Source: UBA5704 sp036264355
Lineage (GTDB): Bacteria > Acidobacteriota > Thermoanaerobaculia > Multivoradales > UBA5704
Direction: 5' to 3'
Length of the DNA stretch: 64,000 bases
Assembly (NCBI GenBank): GCA_036264355.1
Contig: DATARD010000048.1
Coordinates: 6,283-70,282, forward strand
The position numbers and the translations under genes are program-made. This document shows positions 16,991 to 22,863 of this stretch, piece by piece (position 1 is the stretch's first letter; every line of letters starts with the position of its first letter). The notes beneath the pieces are model-generated. The model was not told where the DNA came from. It saw nothing but the letters and a program-made list of their open reading frames with translations, and did no database searches.

Positions 16991-17239
16991 TCAGCCCACC
17001 TGACGGGCGGGTCGTCGCGCAAGCCGCTGTGCAACGGCGGCGGCGCGTGTGCGCTGAGCTGCGGTGGGTGGCCCCACCTCGGCGACCAGATCCGCAACGT
17101 AGCGGTCGGTTTCAGCGAGCAGCTCCAGTCGGCGTAGCTCCGCACGCACGGCCTTTTGAAGCAGCTCCGAGGCAGGGAGTCCGTGAGCCTTCACCAGCTC
17201 GTACAAATCGTCGGGGAGGTAAACTTGCATGCGGGGCAT
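16991..17239 (-). CDS. vapB: Ribbon-helix-helix antitoxin (VapB-like)
   Basis: 82 residues. The N-terminus MPRMQVYLPDDLYELVKAHGLPASELLQKAVRAEL is a ribbon-helix-helix DNA-binding domain, and the C-terminal tail is disordered and positively charged, fitting a toxin-binding region. It would bind VapC and repress its own promoter. The ATG is preceded by TATACT with a 7-nt gap, so it is probably leaderless and the promoter and start codon share the likely operator region. Confidence 0.87.
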   Translation of the reverse strand: MPRMQVYLPDDLYELVKAHGLPASELLQKAVRAELRRLELLAETDRYVADLVAEVGPPTAAQRTRAAAVAQRLARRPARQVG

Positions 17240-17246
17240 ACGTCTA

Positions 17247-17252
17247 AGTATA
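17247..17252 (-). promoter_or_regulatory. -10 box (TATACT) for vapBC
   Basis: TATACT on the minus strand, 7 nt before the vapB ATG at 17239, again at leaderless spacing. Confidence 0.5.
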
Positions 17253-17281
17253 CACCCTCAGCGTCGCAGCGAGGCCAGCAT

Positions 17282-17722
17282 TCAAGCTGCTTCGTCGATG
17301 ACCCGCACCGCGAGCCGCTTGCCCAGCACGGCGAGTGCCTCCTGGATCCTGGAGAGCTTTGAATGATGCGTCGGGTCGAGGAGCCGCCGGACTTCCTTCT
17401 CATCGCATCGCAGCCTCGCAGCCAACTCTGATTTGGTGATCCCCGAATCCCGGAGAGCCAGGTAGAGGGCGGCCTTGGCGGCAGTCAGTGCGGGGACTGG
17501 AACGATGAGTTGCGCTGCTGCCTCAGATGGCTCAGGGATTGGGTCGCCCCGGCGGATGCGGCCGGCGATGGCCTCTTCCAAGGCGTCGGACGCCTGGCCG
17601 AGGGAGCCTGCGAGATCCTCTCCCTGGGTGATGGCCTCAGGCACATCCTGGAAGGTGACCACGAAACCTCCGTCGATCTCGTCGGGAGTCAGGGTTACGG
17701 GATAAGCGAGCTCGAGACTCAT
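17282..17722 (-). CDS. hicB: HicB-family antitoxin
   Basis: 146 residues. The N-terminal HicB domain is clear: LAYPVTLTPDEIDGGFVVTFQDVPEAITQGEDLAGSLGQASDALEEAI, a degraded RNase-H-like fold. The C-terminus is a Xre-type helix-turn-helix (ITKSELAARLRCDEKEVRRLLDP), which would bind the operator palindrome upstream of hicA. It lies 9 nt downstream of hicA, so the toxin gene comes first as in other hicAB loci. Confidence 0.9.
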   Translation of the reverse strand: MSLELAYPVTLTPDEIDGGFVVTFQDVPEAITQGEDLAGSLGQASDALEEAIAGRIRRGDPIPEPSEAAAQLIVPVPALTAAKAALYLALRDSGITKSELAARLRCDEKEVRRLLDPTHHSKLSRIQEALAVLGKRLAVRVIDEAA

Positions 17723-17731
17723 AGAGACCTC

Positions 17732-17950
17732 CTAGTTGCCGAGATCCTCAAGGCTCAGTCCGAGTTGATGCAGCATCGCATGCAACGTGCCTGTCTTGAG
17801 CTCGTCCTTGAGATTCCTGACCACCGTAAAGCTGGAACCAAAGTAGAGAGTCGAATGGCTGCCTTTGCCTCGCTCGGGCCGAAGCTCGACGCGCACCCCT
17901 CTCTTCTTGCCCAGCTTTTGCATCCGTCGAACAAACTCGGCCCCCTTCAC
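17732..17950 (-). CDS. hicA: HicA-family mRNA interferase toxin
   Basis: About 72 residues from the GTG at 17950. HicA toxins have a double-stranded-RNA-binding-like fold with a catalytic His; here it lies in ERGKGSHSTLYFG, and SFTVVRNLKDELKTGTLHAMLHQLGLS is the conserved C-terminal part. It cleaves mRNA unless bound by HicB. The frame is open upstream to a TTG at 17986, but that extension crosses the operator palindrome and is not HicA-like. No ribosome-binding site is obvious before the GTG. Confidence 0.85.
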   Translation of the reverse strand: MKGAEFVRRMQKLGKKRGVRVELRPERGKGSHSTLYFGSSFTVVRNLKDELKTGTLHAMLHQLGLSLEDLGN

Positions 17951-17955
17951 ACCGA

Positions 17956-18210
17956 CTAGTGTCGGACAAATTTGTCCGACAAGCAAGCCCCTGACCGGAC
18001 CGGGCCCAAAGTGGAGCGGCGACCGGTTGCTGGAGATGGGAGTACGACGAAGAGCCTGGCGGCACCGGTGATCCCCACCAGCTCCTTGCCATGGTAGCGG
18101 AGCAGAATACCGTCATCCGTGGAGCGGGTGTCCGTCGCCTTTTGCGGGTGACGAAAGCTGATATAGAGAACATCAGCCTCTTTGTCGTAATTCACCCTGT
18201 ACCTCTCCAT
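17956..18210 (-). CDS. DUF2283 protein
   Basis: 84 residues from the ATG at 18210. The first 50 residues are typical DUF2283 (MERYRVNYDKEADVLYISFRHPQKATDTRSTDDGILLRYHGKELVGITG), a small beta-rich family often encoded near toxin-antitoxin genes. The C-terminal 30 residues (after VVLPSPATG) are not family-like, and the last codons run into the hicA operator palindrome. The 3' end may therefore have been altered when the two loci came together. Confidence 0.72.
   Translation of the reverse strand: MERYRVNYDKEADVLYISFRHPQKATDTRSTDDGILLRYHGKELVGITGAARLFVVLPSPATGRRSTLGPVRSGACLSDKFVRH
17960..17981. promoter_or_regulatory. Perfect 22-bp operator palindrome of hicAB
   Basis: The arms TGTCGGACAAA and TTTGTCCGACA are exact reverse complements with no spacer. 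The site lies 9 bp upstream of the hicA GTG. HicB carries a helix-turn-helix domain that in known systems binds such palindromes to autoregulate the operon. The palindrome lies inside the last codons of the DUF2283 gene. Confidence 0.8.
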
Positions 18211-18301
18211 CGGGATTTTCAGGAGAAGTGGAATGGCTACCACCACGGCTTGGATTGTGCGCGGCTCCACGAGCGTATCCATTTAGCAAGCATCCGCTCG
18301 C

Positions 18302-18532
18302 TCATCGTAGGGGGACCAACTCTTCTTCCCGGGCGAGCGCTGCGGCGTAGGCGACCGCGGCTCGGACGTCTTCCAGGGTGAGGGGAGGATAGTCGGCGAC
18401 GATCTCCTCGGGCGGGAGCCCTTCGGCCAGATTATCCAGCACAACCGAGACCATAATCCGAGTCCCCCGGATGCACGGCTTCCCATGACAGACATCCGGT
18501 CTGCTCTCAATCCGCTGCTGCCAGTCCACCAT
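18302..18532 (-). CDS. DUF433 protein (putative antitoxin)
   Basis: 76 residues from the ATG at 18532, preceded by AGGAG at 7 nt. DUF433 is recognised by the block RIESRPDVCHGKPCIRGTRIMVSVVLDNLAEGLPPEEIVADYPPLTLEDV, which forms a small winged-helix-like domain. Elsewhere DUF433 proteins often sit beside a DUF5615 PIN-like partner, giving an antitoxin-like pairing. No such partner is present here, so it is an orphan. Confidence 0.85.
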   Translation of the reverse strand: MVDWQQRIESRPDVCHGKPCIRGTRIMVSVVLDNLAEGLPPEEIVADYPPLTLEDVRAAVAYAAALAREEELVPLR

Positions 18533-18650
18533 TGCAAACTCCTCTTGACACAGCAGTGAGAGTACCACGCCCGCTGGCCCTGAGCATCCGAACCGTCTCG
18601 GGGTCTCGGGGGCAAGGATCAGATCTGCCTGTGCACTGTGCGAGCCCGGC

Positions 18651-18688
18651 GTCGAAGGACCGTCGAAGGACAGACATGGCACCATGTC
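18651..18688. repeat. Direct repeat and palindrome 3' of the EVE-nuclease gene
   Basis: CGTCGAAGGAC occurs twice in tandem (18651-18672). It is followed by GACATGG-CA-CCATGTC (18673-18688), a near-perfect hairpin lying 22 bp beyond the EVE-nuclease stop. There is no T run, so a terminator role is only possible. Confidence 0.4.
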
Positions 18689-18710
18689 CGGGAGCAACCT
18701 ACTTGGAGCA

Positions 18711-19700
18711 TTAGTTTGGCGCCGGTCCGAGTTCCTGAAAAGACAGCTGCCCTGCAACAGATTGATACGCCAGAAGACTTACGGACCGTCCTTCAATCCT
18801 GTAGCGACTCTGAACGTAGGCCAAAACATTTGGGTGGAACGAGCGCGCAATGGCAACCGTTCGGATTGCGCGCGAGTCGCCAAGGGCGCGCTTTTTCAGA
18901 AACCAGTCCTCGTACCGCAAGAGCTGAGCCAATCCGTCCTCGCCGAAGCTGTCGCGCTTCATCTCCACGAGTGTATGGGCTACGATGTCATGCCTTCGGC
19001 CAGGTAGGGAGTGAAAGAGGACAGCATCGATTTCCTTTTGGAAAGTAGTTGGGACGTAACCGAGATAGTCGGAGTATTGCCCGAACATCTCAACATGGGC
19101 TCCATGGGAAAGCGCTTGCAAGAAAAGGCAAGCGAGGCCGGATTCGTATTTGGGACGACCTTCGCTGTCCAGTTTGATACGAGAAATGAGATTCGGTTCT
19201 ATATGGCGGTAGGGCTCTTGGATATGGCGCGGTTCTGGAACGTTCCGGTTGGCCTGTAAAAACAGCCGCAGTATTTCTTCGAACTCGACGTCCGAGATTG
19301 AAAAGATCGCGTTCGCTCCACCTCCCGGACGCGTGAGATTAAATGTCCATATTTTCCCGCTGTCGCGAAGGTCATAGATATCGCTTAGGGATATTGGCTG
19401 GCGAAACACGTGATCTGAATTCTCGAATCGAACACGGAGTGGATAACTGCCCCCGCTTTCCGGAGACGGCCATACCGGAGCATCATCGAAAAATGGCCGA
19501 TCAAGAGCCTGGTAGACACCCTGAATTGCCTTTTCCCCAATGAGGTAAAAGAGAATCCGATCTTTCGGGCGGATCATGACCATTCTGGAAATAAGCTGGT
19601 CGGTGCTGTCTGGTTTTGTTCCACCTGGGACCGCTGCCAGGCCGTGACGAACGCAGATCTCGAAGTTCTCACGCGACGTCACGAAGATGTGGACCGCCAT
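18711..19700 (-). CDS. EVE domain fused to a PD-(D/E)XK-like nuclease
   Basis: 329 residues. Residues 1-155 look like an EVE domain (PUA-like fold): IFVTSRENFEICVRHGLAAVP, then MVMIRPKDRILFYLIGEKAIQGVYQAL, PLRVRFENSDHVFRQPI and IWTFNLTRPGGGANAIF. EVE domains recognise modified bases. Residues 180-329 carry a nuclease-like pattern: E187 in a helix, D225 in QKEIDAVLFH and E246-M-K248 in TLVEMKRD, followed by a beta/alpha end (IRTVAIARSFHPNVLAYVQ), resembling NucS/DUF91-type enzymes. This suggests a modification-dependent DNA or RNA cleavage protein. The region has lower GC than its neighbours, pointing to transfer. It stands alone beside the toxin-antitoxin cluster. Confidence 0.72.
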   Translation of the reverse strand: MAVHIFVTSRENFEICVRHGLAAVPGGTKPDSTDQLISRMVMIRPKDRILFYLIGEKAIQGVYQALDRPFFDDAPVWPSPESGGSYPLRVRFENSDHVFRQPISLSDIYDLRDSGKIWTFNLTRPGGGANAIFSISDVEFEEILRLFLQANRNVPEPRHIQEPYRHIEPNLISRIKLDSEGRPKYESGLACLFLQALSHGAHVEMFGQYSDYLGYVPTTFQKEIDAVLFHSLPGRRHDIVAHTLVEMKRDSFGEDGLAQLLRYEDWFLKKRALGDSRAIRTVAIARSFHPNVLAYVQSRYRIEGRSVSLLAYQSVAGQLSFQELGPAPN

Positions 19701-19931
19701 TATGGGAGGCTCTCCATGCGAGTTGCAGCGCTAAATATGTGACCACCAGCCTACACCGTCTCAGAATGATCGTCAACGCAAGAACCACTGTCGTCTAGGC
19801 GAAACAGGATGCCGCTGGTACCAGCGGATCGAAACCACTCAAGGAACAAGCGCACACTCTCCCTCATCGAGCAGGCACGGCCTGCCACCGAAGGCCAGCC
19901 TGTGCCCTGCTTGGAAAGGGGTTCTGTGCTC

Positions 19932-20054
19932 ATGAACCGCACGTCTCTTGGTTCCGCCGTGGCCGCCTCGGTCGGTGCTCTTTGGAGTTTCCTCGGCGTC
20001 GTGTTTCTTGGAGACACGACGGACAACCGGTGGCAGATCGACCCGGATGGCTAG
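19932..20054 (+). CDS. Small hydrophobic peptide (40 residues)
   Basis: MNRTSLGSAVAASVGALWS followed by a hydrophobic stretch and a charged end DNRWQIDPDG. The ATG at 19932 is preceded by AAAGGGG at 10 nt, and a strong hairpin terminator begins 11 bp after the stop, so it looks like a separate transcription unit rather than chance. It could be a membrane or exported peptide. No known family recognised. The motif (I/L)DP(D/N)G recurs in the small exported protein at 54263. The TPR locus follows downstream. Confidence 0.5.
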   Translation: MNRTSLGSAVAASVGALWSFLGVVFLGDTTDNRWQIDPDG

Positions 20055-20064
20055 TCAGAGCTGG

Positions 20065-20097
20065 GGGGCGGTCCAAGTCGGACCGCCCCTCTCTTCT
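20065..20097 (+). terminator. Rho-independent terminator of the 40-residue peptide gene
   Basis: A perfect 10-bp stem, GGGGCGGTCC / GGACCGCCCC with an AAGTC loop (20065-20089), followed by the pyrimidine-rich TCTCTTCTT. Confidence 0.75.
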
Positions 20098-20167
20098 TGA
20101 TTTCCGCATCTCTGGTGTGCGAGGATTTGCCTGCTGCGGGAACTTATTCTTGAGCGAGGGACTGCCG

Positions 20168-20434
20168 ATGTCTCCAATGCGTCCTGCGGATGGGCCGTCA
20201 CGCAGAGAGCTGGATCGGGTCACGGAGGAGGTGCGGCCGGATCTCGATGATCTGTTCCGGCGGCACGAGATCTCTCAAGTGGATGCCGAGAGGCTCCTTC
20301 GCGAGGCTTTGATGCGCCTCGCCTATCAGTGGAACCGCATCCGCAACCGGAGTTGGTGGTTGCTGGACTCGATCGAAACCGCGGTCCGCGAGTTGTCGCA
20401 ACCTTCTACTCCGGAGGACTTTGACGATGTCTGA
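20168..20434 (+). CDS. Small helical protein upstream of TPR gene
   Basis: 88 residues. It is mostly alpha-helical and charged (SRRELDRVTEEVRPDLDDLFRRHEISQVDAERLLREALMRLAYQWNRIRNRSWWLLDSIETAVREL). The pattern of acidic and basic residues suggests a coiled coil or a sigma-region-like helical bundle, but no family was recognised. Its stop overlaps the start of the TPR gene by 8 nt, so the two are translationally coupled and probably interact. A remnant of the partner family occurs at 48379. Confidence 0.7.
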   Translation: MSPMRPADGPSRRELDRVTEEVRPDLDDLFRRHEISQVDAERLLREALMRLAYQWNRIRNRSWWLLDSIETAVRELSQPSTPEDFDDV

Positions 20435-21566
20435 TCGTGTCAGGAGAGATGAGGACGGAGCGGATGAGCTGACGGAGGCGCTCTTCCGGGAGATCGACGA
20501 AGCCGCGGCGCTTCTCGGTGAGATCCTCGCCCAGCCGCCGGCCGAACGCTTGGAGTTGGTGCAGGAGGTGCGCTTCCATGGCGTCAAGCTCTGCCAGCTT
20601 CTGGAGGCGCGGAGCGAGGAAGCCTGGTGCGAGGATCCGGTGGCCGGCGTTGAGTGGGCCCGGCTGGCCGTGGAGATCTCTGGCCGGCTCGACGAGAACC
20701 GCTATGGGCCAGGCTTGGTGGCGGACACCCAGGCGACGGCATGGGCCTGTCTCGGAAATGCGTACCGGGTCGCTTCGGACCTGCGACGCTCCGAAGAGGC
20801 GCTGGACGAGGCCGAGGTGCGCCTCCAGCGGAGTGGCGGTGAGGCCTATGCGGAGGCGCAGATCTTCAGCTTCCGCGCTTCTCTGCGCAACTCTCAGGGA
20901 CGGTTCCGCGAGGCCGCCAAGCTCCTCGATCGCTCTCTCGCCATCTACCGCGAGGCCAGGGACCGCCATCTGGAAGGCAAAACGCTCATCAAAAAGGCCG
21001 CCGCGCTCGCCTACGACGAGAAGGTCGAGCGCGCAGCCCGGATGGCGCGGAAGGGTCTGTCGTTGATCGATCCCGCGGAAGATCCCCGGCTGTTCATCAC
21101 CGCGCGGCACAATCTGATCGGCTATCTCAACGAGATCGGCAGCCCGGACGAAGCGCTGGAGACGTTGCGCAGCACGCGCCGGCTCTATCAAGACTTCGGC
21201 GAACCGAGTCATCTGGCTCGGCTGAGCTGGCTGGAAGGGCGGATCACCCGCGATCTGGGTCGGCTGGCCGAGGCCGAGGCCGCGTTGAAGGAAGCTCGGG
21301 ATTTCTTCGTCCGGCACGAGATCGGGTTCGACGCCGCCATGGTCCTGCTCGATCTCGCGACCGTGTATGACCGGCGCGGAGACAGTGCTGAGCTCAAGCG
21401 GCTCGCTGCGGAGATGGTGCCGATCTTCGCGTCGCGGGATGTTCACCCCGAAGCGCTGGCGGCGCTAGCGCTCTTTCAAAAGGCCGCCGCAGCGGAGCAG
21501 GTCGACCGCGCGCTGCTCGACCGGATCGCGTCGGAGTTCCACCGGGCGCCAAAGCCGTCTCGCTGA
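20427..21566 (+). CDS. Tetratricopeptide-repeat protein
   Basis: 379 residues of helical repeats. TPR-like motifs are visible in the middle: TQATAWACLGNAYRVASDLRRSEEALDEAE, AQIFSFRASLRNSQGRFREAAKLLDRSLAIYREA and ARHNLIGYLNEIGSPDEALETLRSTRRLYQDFG. The C-terminus (MVPIFASRDVHPEALAALALFQKAA) is a conserved end in many acidobacterial TPR proteins; a related but decayed copy is at 48379-48720. The role is unknown; such proteins usually bind partners. ATG at 20427 overlapping the upstream gene (a TTG at 20421 is less likely). The 3' side leads into a long 21-bp repeat array. Confidence 0.8.
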   Translation: MSDRVRRDEDGADELTEALFREIDEAAALLGEILAQPPAERLELVQEVRFHGVKLCQLLEARSEEAWCEDPVAGVEWARLAVEISGRLDENRYGPGLVADTQATAWACLGNAYRVASDLRRSEEALDEAEVRLQRSGGEAYAEAQIFSFRASLRNSQGRFREAAKLLDRSLAIYREARDRHLEGKTLIKKAAALAYDEKVERAARMARKGLSLIDPAEDPRLFITARHNLIGYLNEIGSPDEALETLRSTRRLYQDFGEPSHLARLSWLEGRITRDLGRLAEAEAALKEARDFFVRHEIGFDAAMVLLDLATVYDRRGDSAELKRLAAEMVPIFASRDVHPEALAALALFQKAAAAEQVDRALLDRIASEFHRAPKPSR

Positions 21567-21700
21567 GCGAGATCTCCCCATGGCGGAGACCCGAAGAGCT
21601 CGGATCTCCGCGGAGGAGTGGAGGGCGGGCGGAGAGGTGCCCGATGCCTGTCCGCCCGTTCCTGTTTCAATTGTCAAAGAGCTCTCCCGCCACCCCGGCC

Positions 21701-22057
21701 ACCGGTCATCCGTCAACCTCGACGGATAGGCCGTCAGCCTCAACCGGTCGTTCGTCAGCTCTGACGGGTGATCCGTCAGCCTCAACCAGTCATCCGTCAG
21801 CCCTGACGGATACGCCGTCAGCCTCAACCAGTCACCCGCCAACCCTGACGGATACGCCGTCAGCCTCAACCAGTCATCCGCCAGCTCTGACGGACAACCC
21901 GTCAGCCTCAACCAGTCATCCGCCAGCCCTGACGGATGACCCGTCAGCCTCAACCGGTCATCCGCCAACCCTGACGGATGATCCGCCAGCCTCAACCGGT
22001 CACCCGCCAACCCTGACGGATGATCCGCCAGCCTCGACCGGTAACCCGTCCGGCGCG
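21701..22057 (+). repeat. 21-bp tandem array, 17 units, with hairpins at 42-bp spacing
   Basis: Seventeen consecutive 21-bp units of two alternating types: A units like ACCGGTCATCCGYCAACC followed by CTG, and B units like ACGGATACGCCGTCAGCC followed by TCA. At A/B joins CTGACGG pairs with CCGTCAG across a variable 5-nt loop (GTGAT, ATACG, ATACG, ACAAC, ATGAC), giving perfect 7-bp stems at five joins; later ones have one mismatch. The array begins 134 bp after the TPR stop. It is not coding, and it is not CRISPR-like because there are no unique spacers between constant repeats. Confidence 0.9.
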
Positions 22058-22200
22058 TCTTGGCTGAGCCGGACCGGGTTTTCAGCTCAGAAGGTCTAGC
22101 TTCTTCCTGAAGACAGCGGTACTATACACACGCTTTCTGCCGCATGTCTAGACTGAAATGCACAGAAAGGAAGCGATTGGCAGCATGAGGACCGCAACTG

Positions 22201-22431
22201 GAGATCTGCCTCTCTCTGCGAGGGAGAGCCTCTCCGGGAGCGGGAGATGACTTGGCGATCAGCTCAGAGAGGCATCTGGCCGGCCGAGAGACTTTCTCGG
22301 CGGCGCAGATGACTTGACGGGCCGGTCAGAGGGTCATTCTGCCGGTCGAGAGACTCTCCGGAGGAGGACGGGACGGTCCGAGACACGGAAACCGTCTCGC
22401 CCTGCTCCGAGAGAGTCTCCGCGCTCTTTGA
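22201..22431 (+). repeat. Degenerate 21-bp array with a 62-bp higher-order repeat
   Basis: Units of about 21 bp rich in GAG (for example starting GAGATCTGCC, GAGAGGCATC, GAGGGTCATT, GAGACTCTCC). Two copies of a 62-bp segment beginning GATGACTTG(G/A)CG lie at 22246 and 22308, matching at roughly two thirds or more of positions. It continues the repeat region behind the TPR gene but has a different core from the first array. Confidence 0.55.
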
Positions 22432-22533
22432 AAACCTAATCGTGTGAGAGGGCTGACCGCGGCACCGCCGGAGATGGGCGCCGGGTCCGCGTCAGCCCGG
22501 GGAAAAGGTGCGTCTGGATAGGGCGCCCTTACC

Positions 22534-22571
22534 CCCGGCCTCTTTCCTGGAGAGCCAGGAGAGGTGCCGGG
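22534..22571 (-). terminator. Hairpin behind the selenoprotein operon
   Basis: CCCGGC / GCCGGG outer stem with an inner stem CTTTCCTGG / CCAGGAGAG (one G-T pair), about 27 bp beyond the selW stop in the direction of transcription. There is no T run, so it may be an mRNA-stabilising or weak terminator hairpin. Confidence 0.45.
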
Positions 22572-22597
22572 AGTGAGGGTGTCGTCGTATTGGCCGG

Positions 22598-22852
22598 CTA
22601 TGCCACTCGGATCTTCTCGATTTGCTCGACGACGCTGTTGAGATCGGGATAGCCGGCGCCAAGTCTTCGGGTCAACCAGTTGCCGCCGCGTTCGGCGATT
22701 TTCTTGCCGTCCGCGAGGACTTCGAACTGACCGGTCTGGCCAGGGGTTGTCACGGCATCGATACCGAGGCGCTTTTTGATCAGGGCCACGAGACTCGTGA
22801 CCTTGGATTTGTTGTTCCCTCACGTGGGGCAGTAAATGATCTCGATTTTCAT
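22598..22852 (-). CDS. selW: SelW/Rdx-type selenoprotein with in-frame TGA (Sec11)
   Basis: The gene runs ATG (22852) to TAG (22598) and is interrupted only by TGA at 22822-22820, codon 11. Reading TGA as selenocysteine (U) gives MKIEIIYCPT-U-GNNKSKVTSL and then VALIKKRLGIDAVTTPGQTG, FEVLADGKKIAERGGNWL and YPDLNSVVEQIEKI. This is the thioredoxin-like Rdx family (SelW/SelT/SelH) with the redox motif C8-P-T-U11 in the expected CxxU/CxxC place after the first beta strand. 84 residues is a normal length. A hairpin with a GTC apex lies about 25 nt after the TGA (separate entry). GGGAG precedes the ATG. It is the last gene of the TPM/Tim44-like operon, 11 nt behind it. Standard gene callers would report only a fragment. 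Confidence 0.85.
22784..22802 (-). promoter_or_regulatory. Candidate bacterial SECIS hairpin
   Basis: On the minus strand GGTCACGA pairs with TCGTGGCC (one G-T pair) around a GTC tip. The stem begins 17 nt after the TGA and the tip is about 25 nt after it, inside the window in which bacterial SECIS elements bind SelB. The apex contains GU, as in known elements. Confidence 0.6.
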
Positions 22853-22863
22853 TCTGGTCTCCC

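Larger units (their letters stand above)
21567..22597. other. Gene-free stretch with 21-bp repeat arrays
   Basis: No convincing gene in this 1030-bp stretch. The open frames across it (for example 21644-22099 and 21465-22010) only reflect the 42-bp repeats, which translate to 14-residue low-complexity units in several frames. It contains two 21-bp-period arrays (separate entries) and ends with a hairpin behind the selW gene. Confidence 0.7.

Noticed and set aside
21701..22057. CRISPR array
   Set aside because: Units are contiguous 21-mers with no unique spacers, and no cas genes are near.
21644..22099. Open frame encoding a repetitive STxxPxxLTD-type protein
   Set aside because: The 42-bp repeat gives 14-residue repeats in more than one frame and on both strands; no start site; the hairpin structure of the DNA is the better explanation.
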